Part shown: positions 7,422-13,273 of the stretch, in pieces | Layout of the letters: each line of letters opens with the position of its first letter | How positions within the stretch are numbered: the stretch's first letter is position 1 | DNA from: an uncultured Lewinella sp. | GTDB lineage: Bacteria; Bacteroidota; Bacteroidia; Chitinophagales; Saprospiraceae | Length of the DNA stretch: 13,273 bases | Reading direction: 5' to 3' | Assembly: GCA_938021455.1 (NCBI GenBank) | Contig: CALIGP010000136.1 | Span: 1-13,273 of the forward strand | The notes under the pieces: model-generated | Databases searched by the model: none | What the model was told of the DNA's origin: nothing | What the model saw: the letters and a program-made list of their open reading frames with translations, nothing else | Translations under genes and position numbers: made by a program

Positions 7422-7898
7422 TCACTGCTCCACATCTTCCCGACGTACCAAAATATCCCAGGTGTGATCCGCCAGTAGTTTGATCGTAGCGATGAAGGCA
7501 AAGGGAATTCTTGGGCCCCACTCTTCCGGTGAAACGAGACTCATGACGTTCGTACCATCCTTACGGGAGTATAAGTGGTAGGTTCTGCCAACAATGGGAT
7601 CGATGCCCATTTCTGCCTCATAGATTCTTTCGGAAATGGTCATCCGGTTTTGAATCTCGTTGGCTTGCCGGGCGAGCAATTCTATCTGTGCTTTGATCTG
7701 ATCGAGCTGCATATCTGTCTGCTCGTACATGGCGGACATCGCAAGACCAACGACCTTCCCCTGATCCATTGGCTTGATAGAAGCACCGCCCCGCTCGTGG
7801 GCATAGGGTAACAAATGCGGGTTTTCCGCAATCTTTTCACCATCAATGGGGTTGATGATGCTCTCCTCCAGCGTAGGTTTTTTCTCCTTGTCGGCCAT
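7422..7898 (-). CDS. DUF2452 domain-containing protein
   Basis: 158 aa, soluble, with no signal peptide or membrane segment. The sequence matches the DUF2452 family of conserved Bacteroidota proteins as I remember it: an N-terminal NPIDGEKIAENPHLLPYAH segment (16-34), a helical, probably coiled-coil middle (about 60-95, MYEQTDMQLDQIKAQIELLA), then a beta-rich C-terminus with YHLYSRKDGTNVMSLVSPEE and a final WDILVRR. The function is unknown. It converges with the sigma/anti-sigma operon and is divergent from arfB, with 100 bp between the starts. It is probably a single-gene unit; no clear promoter box is seen upstream. Start at the ATG 7898, immediately ahead of a charged N-terminus (MADKEKKP). 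Confidence 0.85.
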   Translation of the reverse strand: MADKEKKPTLEESIINPIDGEKIAENPHLLPYAHERGGASIKPMDQGKVVGLAMSAMYEQTDMQLDQIKAQIELLARQANEIQNRMTISERIYEAEMGIDPIVGRTYHLYSRKDGTNVMSLVSPEEWGPRIPFAFIATIKLLADHTWDILVRREDVEQ

Positions 7899-7998
7899 AT
7901 TTATTCATAACCACCGATGGCCGGAATGGTTTTACCAAAAGCGCACAAGTCGCATTTTCTGGCGCTGCCGCAGGTGCAAAGAACGTTAATAAACAGCC

Positions 7999-8436
7999 AT
8001 GGAAACCCTACCTTTAAGCCAAGACTCGATGACGATGAACTGGGATCAAATCCTCCAGGAAACGGAAAAACGTACCTCCCGCGCCAGCGGCGCGGGAGGT
8101 CAGCACGTGAACAAAACCGAAAGCCGGGTCGAAATCGTCTTCAACGTCACTAATAGCGCGGCGCTCAGCGCCCGGCAAAAGCGACACCTTCGCCATCACC
8201 TCGGTCGCAGAATCGATAGCCAGGGGCGTATTTCCGTCGTTGATCAGTCGGATCGCAGCCAGCACGTCAACAACAAACGTGCTTTGGCAAGATTACGCAA
8301 GCTGTTGGAAAAAGGCATTCGCCCCATTCCCAAAAAGCATAAGGGCAAAGCCTTTGTTGCCAACAAAAAGAAGCGCTTAGACCGGAAGAAGCGGCGGTCG
8401 GAGATTAAGGCGGGGCGAGGGAAGAAGTGGGGGTAG
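7999..8436 (+). CDS. arfB: Alternative ribosome-rescue peptidyl-tRNA hydrolase ArfB
   Basis: Releases peptidyl-tRNA from ribosomes stalled without a stop codon. 145 aa from the first ATG. The release-factor-like domain carries SGAGGQHVNKTESRVE with the catalytic GGQ at 33-35, followed by the fold region to about 105. The C-terminal tail is extremely basic (KKHKGKAFVANKKKRLDRKK), the part that in ArfB threads into the empty mRNA channel; this separates it from RF1/RF2. The start is uncertain: in-frame ATGs stand at 7999, 8029 and 8035. The last gives 133 aa starting MNWDQILQETEKRTSR and puts GGQ at residues 21-23, which fits other Bacteroidota members better. The outer limit is given here. No Shine-Dalgarno sequence precedes any of the three. 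Confidence 0.93.
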   Translation: METLPLSQDSMTMNWDQILQETEKRTSRASGAGGQHVNKTESRVEIVFNVTNSAALSARQKRHLRHHLGRRIDSQGRISVVDQSDRSQHVNNKRALARLRKLLEKGIRPIPKKHKGKAFVANKKKRLDRKKRRSEIKAGRGKKWG

Positions 8437-8522
8437 GGAGAAAGAGAGTAAAGGGGAAAAGGAGTAAAGGGGGAAGGGGCCTAAAGGAGAAAGGGAGTAA
8501 AGGGCTAAGGGGCAGGGCTAAG
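8437..8522 (+). repeat. Purine-rich degenerate repeat tract (GAGTAAAGGG units)
   Basis: Starting at the arfB stop codon, about 85 nt are almost all purine on the plus strand. Three exact copies of GAGTAAAGGG lie at 8446, 8462 and 8495, with looser copies (CTAAAGGAG, GGCTAAGGGG, GGCTAAGG) between and after them. There is no convincing ORF. A related octamer repeat in the opposite orientation abuts coaE at 9489-9515. Confidence 0.6.
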
Positions 8523-8542
8523 GTCTGCCTCTTTTGGTCTGG

Positions 8543-8705
8543 GGGCTTGCCCTGGGGTGTTCCCTTTATTGAGCTACTTGCGTGGCGATTTCTGTGAGCC
8601 AGCTCGTCAGAGCTTTGTAGCACAGGTCTGGAGTTTAGCCCAGATAAGGCACCAAAAATACGTCGGGATTTAACTCCAATAGACGGAACACCCTAGGGCT
8701 TTCCC
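8543..8705. repeat. Imperfect inverted-repeat element (MITE- or REPIN-like)
   Basis: The 29-nt ends 8543-8571 and 8677-8705 are inverted copies with 23 of 29 positions identical, including the shared blocks GCCCT, GGGTGTTCC and TATTG. They are separated by 105 nt with no ORF. Each end also has its own small hairpin (GGGC/GCCC on the left, AGGG/CCCT on the right). The element ends 11 nt from the SGNH hydrolase stop codon. A target-site duplication is not evident. It may be a non-autonomous mobile element or a pair of REP sequences, and it could also end transcription of the hydrolase gene. Confidence 0.55.
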
Positions 8706-8716
8706 TAAGTGTTCGT

Positions 8717-9394
8717 TTACCGCAAGGCATCCAACACCAACTTCCCCATAATGGCGTAGGCCTTCATAGTAGGGTGAACACCGTCCTCGGCCAGGTCGGC
8801 ATCCATACCATTCTTTTCGTTCTTCAGAGCAGAATGATAATCTATATACGTCAGCCCCCTATCCTTCGCCAAGGTCTTCAGCACTTCATTAAGCGCTACA
8901 ATCTCTGCGGATCGGTCTCCCAGTTTTGGCCGCCAGCCAAATTGGGTAGCGGGTAATACGGAGGCAACAATCGCTTCGATCCCGTTTTTCTCCGCCAGGT
9001 CAATCATCGACTCAATATTACCGAGAGTAAATGCCTGATCGTAGGGGCCCGTGTTCTCGGCGATATCGTTGGTTCCAATATGAATGATCACGGTGGCAGG
9101 TTTCAGGTCGATTACATCCTGCCGGAAACGGACCAATAGCTGAGGAGATGTTTGCCCGCTGATACCGCGACCAACAAGGTTATTATCCTCAAAAAAAGCT
9201 GCATCCCGGACCGCCCAGGCGTCTGTAATTGAATTCCCCAGGAGTACAACCCGACCGTCAACGTTGACATCGAGTTTTGCATTGGCTGATTTATAGCGAT
9301 TCAATCCGCCGTAATCCGGGGCGGGTGCTTCTTTGTCTTGCCCAACACAGGGTAAAATAATCATGGCCAGTAGAAATGTCAGTAGCTGCTTCAT
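8717..9394 (-). CDS. Secreted SGNH/GDSL-family hydrolase (esterase/acylhydrolase)
   Basis: 225 aa. Probably hydrolyses ester or acyl groups on a carbohydrate or lipid outside the cytoplasm; the substrate is not predictable. A Sec signal peptide (residues 1-18, MKQLLTFLLAMIILPCVG) is followed by the mature domain. LPC is unlikely to be a lipobox because of the proline at -1. The SGNH blocks are complete: block I LLGNSITDAW with nucleophile Ser55, block II GRGISGQ with Gly77, block III GTND at 107-110 with Asn109, and block V DGVHP with Asp204 and His207. The family layout resembles platelet-activating-factor acetylhydrolase-like and rhamnogalacturonan-acetylesterase-like SGNH proteins. It stands alone, divergent from coaE, with an inverted-repeat element just after its stop. 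A weak -7-like TACATTTA lies upstream on the minus strand (9428-9421). Confidence 0.92.
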   Translation of the reverse strand: MKQLLTFLLAMIILPCVGQDKEAPAPDYGGLNRYKSANAKLDVNVDGRVVLLGNSITDAWAVRDAAFFEDNNLVGRGISGQTSPQLLVRFRQDVIDLKPATVIIHIGTNDIAENTGPYDQAFTLGNIESMIDLAEKNGIEAIVASVLPATQFGWRPKLGDRSAEIVALNEVLKTLAKDRGLTYIDYHSALKNEKNGMDADLAEDGVHPTMKAYAIMGKLVLDALR

Positions 9395-9415
9395 GGTTGC
9401 CTCGTTTTGTTTTGG

Positions 9416-9447
9416 TTTGCTAAATGTAAGACCAGCGATTACTTTCG
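9416..9447 (+). promoter_or_regulatory. Candidate Bacteroidota promoter for coaE
   Basis: TTTG (9416-9419), a 20-nt spacer, then TACTTTCG (9440-9447) matches the Bacteroidota TTTG/TAnnTTTG layout with one mismatch in the -7 box. It would leave a leader of about 60 nt before the coaE ATG. It shares the 121-bp spacer with the divergent hydrolase gene. Confidence 0.4.
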
Positions 9448-9488
9448 GGTTAATCCATTTGACAGTTTAACCGTTTAACTTCTTACAT

Positions 9489-9515
9489 CCCTTCTCCCTT
9501 ACTCCCTTACTCTCC
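9489..9515 (-). repeat. Pyrimidine octamer repeat abutting the coaE start codon
   Basis: CCTTACTC occurs twice in tandem (9497-9504 and 9505-9512), preceded by a third degenerate copy, CCCTTCTC (9489-9496). The tract ends directly before the coaE ATG at 9516. On the minus strand it reads GAGTAAGG repeats, close to the GAGTAAAGGG units at 8437-8522. It occupies the place of a ribosome-binding site and offers nothing to the anti-Shine-Dalgarno sequence. Confidence 0.55.
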
Positions 9516-10100
9516 ATGCACTACGCCCTCACCGGAAACATTGGCTCTGGAAAATCTACCGTTGCCCGCGAATTTGAGCGGTTGGGTATTCCCGTTTACT
9601 ACGCAGATGCTGCGGCAAAGCGGTTGATGTTGGAAGATGAAGAACTGCGCGAAGGGCTGATGGCTGCCTTCGGCGCAGAGACATATTTGCCGGACGGTAG
9701 CCTCAACCGTAGCTGGTTGGCCGAAAAGGCATTTTCGGATGAGGAGCAATTACAGCGTTTGAATGGTATAGTTCACCCAGCTGTACATCGGGATGCCGCC
9801 GCCTGGCGGCGGGCCAACGAGACGGCGCCCTACACCCTCTACGAAGCTGCAATTGTACTAGAGCTTGGCCGGCAGACTGATTTTGCTGGCGTCATCGTTG
9901 TTGCCTGCCCAGAATCCATTCGTCGTCAGCGGGTTATTCAAAGAGACCATACTACTGCCGCAGCCTTTGAGGCCCGAGCCGCCAAGCAGTGGTCAGACGT
10001 TAAAAAAGAAGCCGCTGCCGATTACCTCGTTAAAAACAGCGGCTACGAATTACTTTTGCCCCAGGTTTTACGTTTACACCACCAGCTTCTTGCTCAATAG
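9516..10100 (+). CDS. coaE: Dephospho-CoA kinase
   Basis: Catalyses the last step of coenzyme A synthesis, phosphorylating the 3'-hydroxyl of dephospho-CoA with ATP in the cytoplasm. 194 aa, the normal length for the family. The Walker A loop TGNIGSGKST (6-15) sits directly at the N-terminus, as in all CoaE proteins. The family landmarks follow: YYADAAAKRLM (28-38) with the conserved Asp, the acceptor-site IVHPAVH motif (around 85-91), and the lid region with RRQRVIQRD. The start ATG is fixed by the Walker A position. It is immediately preceded by a pyrimidine repeat rather than a Shine-Dalgarno sequence, so initiation must be leader-independent of that pairing. Transcription probably begins from the candidate promoter at 9416-9447. 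Confidence 0.95.
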   Translation: MHYALTGNIGSGKSTVAREFERLGIPVYYADAAAKRLMLEDEELREGLMAAFGAETYLPDGSLNRSWLAEKAFSDEEQLQRLNGIVHPAVHRDAAAWRRANETAPYTLYEAAIVLELGRQTDFAGVIVVACPESIRRQRVIQRDHTTAAAFEARAAKQWSDVKKEAAADYLVKNSGYELLLPQVLRLHHQLLAQ

Positions 10101-10109
10101 CAGGTTTAC

Positions 10110-10131
10110 GCTGTGTGACTTCACTGACAGC
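10110..10131 (+). terminator. Possible stem-loop after coaE
   Basis: GCTGTGTGA (10110-10118) pairs with TCAC and ACAGC (10121-10131) around a 2-nt loop, with a 2-nt bulge (TG) on the 3' side, beginning 10 nt after the coaE stop codon. No proper T-run follows (TTACAGTCTTACT), so termination is only suggested. A 2-nt loop would in practice open to a larger loop. Confidence 0.3.
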
Positions 10132-10177
10132 TTACAGTCTTACTCTCGCAGCAGCATATAATTAACCATCCAACCCG

Positions 10178-11317
10178 ATGCCAACAAAATTTACCGGAGA
10201 CGCCTGTCCTATCATCCGCACCATTGATGAGCTTTGGCTGCTAAGCGGATTAAAAGACCTGACGGATACCACACTTGTGGACATCGACCTAACGGAAGCT
10301 AAGATAAAGTGGGAGGAGATTGAAATAGACTGTAGCACGCTTTTTATCGGTTGTACGCTTCCACTTGAAACGGAGTTAACTCTACGAGCCAGAGAGGCCA
10401 ACTTCCTGCACGCTCCCAAAGCACTCCCCTTCCGGCCACTTCGTCGTAATCTTTACACCTGGCGGGAGCTAATGGAGGGCTACGATCCGGAAGTAGATAA
10501 TAGCATCGACCTAAAGATCTACGAGCACTTTGAATTCGGTAAACGCTGCCCAAGTATAAACGAAGCTCTTTGGCAACGACTCCATGATTTCAGTATTGAT
10601 GAAGGCTTACGCCGCTTATTGGACTTTAACGCGAACGGGTTGCCAAAAAGAAAAGTCGTCGGCTTTATGGGAGGGCACGGTACTGCGCGCACGGCGGAAG
10701 ATTATCACCGGAGCCTGCTTACAGCTAAGCTATTGACTGAAGCCGGCTACTTTGTCGTCTCTGGTGGCGGGCCTGGTATTATGGAGGCCGCTAACCTTGG
10801 TGCCTACCTCGCAGGCGTAAGCGAGAAAGACATCAGCTGGGTGTTAGAAACACTCGCCAAAGCCCCTACTTATAAAGACAAGGGCTTTCAGGAGGCAGCC
10901 TATGCCATTCTTGATCGTTTTCCTGACGGTGCGGAGAGCCTCGCCATCCCTACCTGGTTCTATGGTCACGAGCCTAGCAATCTGTTTGCTACTTACATTG
11001 CGAAGTACTTCAGTAACAGTATCCGGGAAGACACGCTGTTGGCCATTGCCCTGTATGGGATTGTCTATGCTCCAGGCAGTGCCGGCACCACCCAGGAAAT
11101 ATTCATGGATGCGACCCAGAACCACTACGTTACCTTTGACTACGTCAGCCCGATGGTTTTCCTCGGTAAAAAACGTTATACCGAAGAAACGCAGCTATTC
11201 CCGCTCATCGAACAACTCGCTGCTGGCCGGGATTACGCTAAATACCTCTACCTTACCGATGAACCAGCGCAAGTCGTTAGCTTTGTCGATACCCACCCAC
11301 CTTTGTTTGTTGAATAA
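10178..11317 (+). CDS. Long-form LOG-family (SLOG) nucleotide-binding protein
   Basis: 379 aa, cytoplasmic. The C-terminal half is a Rossmann-like LOG domain, the fold of cytokinin/nucleoside 5'-monophosphate phosphoribohydrolases: KVVGFMGGHGTA (159-170), the nucleotide/phosphate loop SGGGPGIMEAANLGA (195-209) and PGSAGTTQEIF (299-309), which stands where PGGxGTxxE is found in LOG proteins. Between these lies GIPTWFYGHEP-type sequence (here AIPTWFYGHEP, 256-266). The first 155 residues form a separate N-terminal domain with FIGCTLP and FRPLRRNLYTW motifs. I recall both the extension and the altered PG(S/A)AGT loop from a long-form subfamily annotated as Rossmann-fold nucleotide-binding proteins. 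Short LOG enzymes of about 190 aa lack the extension. Nucleoside-monophosphate hydrolysis is plausible but unproven here. A lipoprotein gene follows after 10 nt. Confidence 0.88.
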   Translation: MPTKFTGDACPIIRTIDELWLLSGLKDLTDTTLVDIDLTEAKIKWEEIEIDCSTLFIGCTLPLETELTLRAREANFLHAPKALPFRPLRRNLYTWRELMEGYDPEVDNSIDLKIYEHFEFGKRCPSINEALWQRLHDFSIDEGLRRLLDFNANGLPKRKVVGFMGGHGTARTAEDYHRSLLTAKLLTEAGYFVVSGGGPGIMEAANLGAYLAGVSEKDISWVLETLAKAPTYKDKGFQEAAYAILDRFPDGAESLAIPTWFYGHEPSNLFATYIAKYFSNSIREDTLLAIALYGIVYAPGSAGTTQEIFMDATQNHYVTFDYVSPMVFLGKKRYTEETQLFPLIEQLAAGRDYAKYLYLTDEPAQVVSFVDTHPPLFVE

Positions 11318-11327
11318 CCAACTCGTT

Positions 11328-12086
11328 ATGCGTACGTTTTTGCTACTTCTGATGGCAGCTTGTTTTTGTAGCTGCTCCTTCTTTCAAAAGATCACGGGTA
11401 AGACGCCGGCGGCGTCTGAGGTGGTAGAAGTCCCCACGAATGTGGAAGGCCCGGCTTATGACCCGGCTACCAGCCCCAAAGTCATGACCTCCTCAACACC
11501 ACTGCCAACGGCAGCGGGTACTACTACGGTTAATACTGGACAGCCTGCGGCTTATGGCCAGGCTCCCACCTCACCTGCTAACGGTGGGCAACCCGCCACC
11601 TACGGCCAAGCTCCGTCGGCAACTGCTAATGGCGGACAACCGGAGGCCTACGGCCAGGTAAACAATGCTCCTTCAACTTACTCTGCACCTGCGTCTGCGC
11701 CGCAAACAGACGCTAAAGGAGGCGCTGCTCCGACGGCTTACGGTAACACTGCCGTGATGGCTCCTCCTACCGGAGAAGCCGCCGTCTTGGCCGCTACCCT
11801 AAACGGGCTCTGGGTGAACAGCGTTGACGCTAAAGAGGTCGTTGAGTTCACAACCGACCACTACTCCACCTTTTACGAAGGGCAATTACTCATCCAGGAG
11901 CCTATGGATTACCACGCCCGTTGCCCCGGTGATTGCGCCGGTGGGCAAGAAATGGAGATCGCCTGCTTCACCGTCAGCGGCCCTGCAGGAACGGATTGCT
12001 ACGGCATCATTCGGATGACTCCCGAAGTATTAGAACTCAGTATGATTGGTGTTAGTACGGAAACGATTATCTATCGGAAGAAGTAA
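11328..12086 (+). CDS. Lipoprotein with 16-residue Gly-Gln-Pro-Tyr repeats and Cys-containing C-terminal domain
   Basis: 252 aa; not recognised as a named family. The start at 11328 gives a signal peptide MRTFLLLLMAAC followed by FCSC; Cys12 (LMAAC) is the likely lipidation site, with further cysteines at 14 and 16. The same frame stays open upstream into the LOG gene (to 10902), but that stretch has no signal peptide and overlaps a conserved gene, so it is not coding. A Pro/Thr/Ala-rich linker leads to three tandem 16-residue units at 71-118 (11538-11681), each starting GQPxxYGQ, then a low-complexity tail to about 150. The C-terminal domain (about 153-252) looks beta-rich, begins LNGLWVNSVDAKEVVEF, and has four cysteines (199, 203, 213, 224) that could form two disulphides. 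It may resemble a small lipocalin-like fold, but this is a guess. Ten nt behind the LOG gene, so probably co-transcribed. Confidence 0.8.
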   Translation: MRTFLLLLMAACFCSCSFFQKITGKTPAASEVVEVPTNVEGPAYDPATSPKVMTSSTPLPTAAGTTTVNTGQPAAYGQAPTSPANGGQPATYGQAPSATANGGQPEAYGQVNNAPSTYSAPASAPQTDAKGGAAPTAYGNTAVMAPPTGEAAVLAATLNGLWVNSVDAKEVVEFTTDHYSTFYEGQLLIQEPMDYHARCPGDCAGGQEMEIACFTVSGPAGTDCYGIIRMTPEVLELSMIGVSTETIIYRKK

Positions 12087-12161
12087 GAATCAGGAAAGGT
12101 CCGCTAAACGTCCAACACCCCTGCTGTTAGGGATATATGTCTCTGCTTCGCCCCACGTTAC

Positions 12162-12169
12162 TATCTTCG
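12162..12169 (+). promoter_or_regulatory. Possible -7 box upstream of the choice-of-anchor B gene
   Basis: TATCTTCG matches TAnnTTTG at all but one position and ends 22 nt before the ATG at 12192. No clear -33 TTTG is seen. The rest of the 105-bp spacer has a weak hairpin candidate (AACA/TGTT, 12114-12129) and nothing else recognisable. Confidence 0.33.
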
Positions 12170-12191
12170 CGATCCTACTCGAAAATACAAC

Positions 12192-13273
12192 ATGAAGCAA
12201 CTACTATTGCTGGCCATTATGGCTTGCTCCACGATCCTCTCCGCACAGCTTAATTCCACGCTCCGCTCGAATCTAGAATACGATGACGGCGTTAACGACG
12301 TATGGGGCTACGTTGCGCCCGATGGAACAGAATATGCCATTGTTGGTGTTCTCAACGGTGTTTCTTTTGTTAGCCTTGCGGATCCCGACAATCCCGTTGA
12401 AGTCGTTCGGGTACCGGGTGATCGCTCCGCCTGGCGTGACATGAAGACCTACGGGGAGTATGCCTATGTTGTAGCCGACGAGGGAAACGATGGAATCGTC
12501 GCCTATGACCTTCGCTTTTTGCCCGACAGCGTTCCGACGCGCCAGAACCGGTATCAGATTCCCGGCTTCGCCCCGGAGTTTAACCAGGCCCACAACATTT
12601 ATATTGATGAGACGATTGGTCGTGCCTATACAGCAGGTGGTAACCGGCAAATAAACGACGGTGGCATTATCATGTTTGATTTAACGGGAGACCCCATGTC
12701 GCCTACTTACGTTGGACAGGGACCAGAAAACTACTCGCATGATGTATTCGTAATGGGCGATACGATGTATTGTTCAGAGATTTTCGATGGAGAATTAGCA
12801 CTCTATGACATTTCGGACCTGGACAGTATTGTCACTCTCGGAATAACCATAACGCCACTGGATTTTACGCATAATGCCTGGACAACCACCGATGGACAAA
12901 CCATCTTCACCACCGATGAACGGGCCAACGCGCCCGTAGCGGCTTATGACATTAGCGATAAAAATGATATTAAAGAGTTATTCCAGTTCCGCCCTTTAGA
13001 ATCGATCAACAACGGAACCATTCCGCACAATGTACACGTCATTGACGACTACCTTTCCATCAGCTATTACACGGATGGTTTACGAGTAGCAGATGCCAGC
13101 AAGCCGGATAACATCATCGAAGTAGCCAACTACGACACTTGGCTCGGTGCCGACGGAGACTTCAACGGTGCCTGGGGAGCCTACCCGTTCCTACCTAGTG
13201 GGCTCACACTGGTTTCTGACCGGCAATCCGGCCTCTACGTAGTCGACGTCAACTACAAACGCGCTGCGCGTTT
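12192..13273 (+). CDS. Secreted choice-of-anchor B family protein (LVIVD repeat beta-propeller), 3' end outside window
   Basis: 360 codons are visible and the frame is open at the right edge. A signal peptide (residues 1-19, MKQLLLLAIMACSTILSAQ) marks it as exported. The mature part follows the choice-of-anchor B pattern: NDVWGYVAPDGTEYAIVG near the start (35-52), WRDMKTYGEYAYVV (81-94), then repeated blade strands of the LVIVD type, such as VSFVSLADPDNPVEVV, GELALYDISD, VAAYDISD, GLRVADASKPDNI and GLYVVDV. Blade-edge histidines recur in AHNI (His134), SHDV (His183), THNAW (His227) and PHNVHV (His279, His282). Members often carry a C-terminal type IX secretion sorting domain or another anchor, hence the name; that part is not in view. 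The function of the family is unknown; surface display or cell-surface binding is presumed. Confidence 0.92.
   Translation, partial: MKQLLLLAIMACSTILSAQLNSTLRSNLEYDDGVNDVWGYVAPDGTEYAIVGVLNGVSFVSLADPDNPVEVVRVPGDRSAWRDMKTYGEYAYVVADEGNDGIVAYDLRFLPDSVPTRQNRYQIPGFAPEFNQAHNIYIDETIGRAYTAGGNRQINDGGIIMFDLTGDPMSPTYVGQGPENYSHDVFVMGDTMYCSEIFDGELALYDISDLDSIVTLGITITPLDFTHNAWTTTDGQTIFTTDERANAPVAAYDISDKNDIKELFQFRPLESINNGTIPHNVHVIDDYLSISYYTDGLRVADASKPDNIIEVANYDTWLGADGDFNGAWGAYPFLPSGLTLVSDRQSGLYVVDVNYKRAAR

Noticed and set aside
7903..8000. Minus-strand Cys-rich reading frame (…VLCTCGSARKCDLCAFGK…) ending just before DUF2452
   Set aside because: It suggests a zinc or iron-sulphur motif, but it lacks a start codon at a sensible place, runs antisense into arfB and does not match CDGSH or SEC-C spacing.
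8405..8623. 72-codon minus-strand ORF over the purine-rich tract
   Set aside because: Its Pro/Leu/Phe composition simply reflects the low-complexity repeat.
8543..8705. Complete insertion sequence
   Set aside because: Terminal inverted repeats are present, but the 105-nt interior has no transposase or fragment of one, so at most it is a non-autonomous element.
10902..11327. In-frame upstream extension of the lipoprotein ORF, starting at 10902
   Set aside because: It overlaps the conserved LOG gene in another frame, has no family resemblance, and would bury a good lipoprotein signal peptide that starts at 11328.
12273..12650. 125-codon antisense ORF under the choice-of-anchor B gene
   Set aside because: It is a mirror of a well-supported gene on the other strand, with no recognisable domain or upstream signal.

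Overview
The window reads as a stretch of a Bacteroidota chromosome, most likely a Saprospiraceae/Lewinella-type marine bacterium. This placement is inferred from gene content (a DUF2452 protein, a choice-of-anchor B protein, an ECF sigma/RskA pair with an N-terminus typical of this phylum, a GH3-family enzyme), from the absence of Shine-Dalgarno sequences, and from Bacteroidota-type -7 promoter boxes (TAnnTTTG and TAnnTTCG). Base composition looks even at about 50% GC and coding density is high. There is no tRNA, rRNA, CRISPR array or transposase gene.

Layout. Positions 1-5711 are all minus strand. Reading in the direction of transcription: a LysM lytic transglycosylase (5711-4776), a GH3-family adenylating enzyme (4672-3185), an ABC exporter half-transporter (3042-1303), and an HlyD-type membrane fusion protein that runs off the left edge (1225-1). 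From 5873 the plus strand carries an ECF sigma factor and, 6 nt later, its RskA-type anti-sigma factor. These converge on a minus-strand DUF2452 gene (7898-7422), which is divergent from the ribosome-rescue hydrolase arfB (7999-8436). Next come 280 bp of non-coding DNA holding a purine-rich repeat and a long imperfect inverted repeat. A minus-strand SGNH/GDSL hydrolase (9394-8717) follows. The right end is all plus strand: dephospho-CoA kinase coaE (9516), a long-form LOG-family nucleotide-binding protein (10178), a repeat-containing lipoprotein 10 nt behind it (11328), and a secreted choice-of-anchor B (LVIVD beta-propeller) protein that runs off the right edge (12192).

How the genes relate. 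The ABC and HlyD genes look like two parts of an envelope export complex whose third part would lie to the left of the window. The sigma/anti-sigma pair is a self-contained signalling module. Several of the remaining genes act on or outside the envelope (transglycosylase, SGNH hydrolase, lipoprotein, choice-of-anchor B). coaE and arfB are housekeeping genes.

The observation most worth following is the ABC protein. Its frame is intact, but its nucleotide-binding domain has lost the consensus at Walker A, the Q-loop, the signature motif, Walker B, the D-loop and the H-loop all at once. It looks like a dedicated pseudo-ATPase inside an export system. Next in interest are the inverted-repeat element at 8543-8705 and a short repeat family (GAGTAAAGGG / GAGTAAGG) that flanks the SGNH hydrolase gene in opposite orientations.
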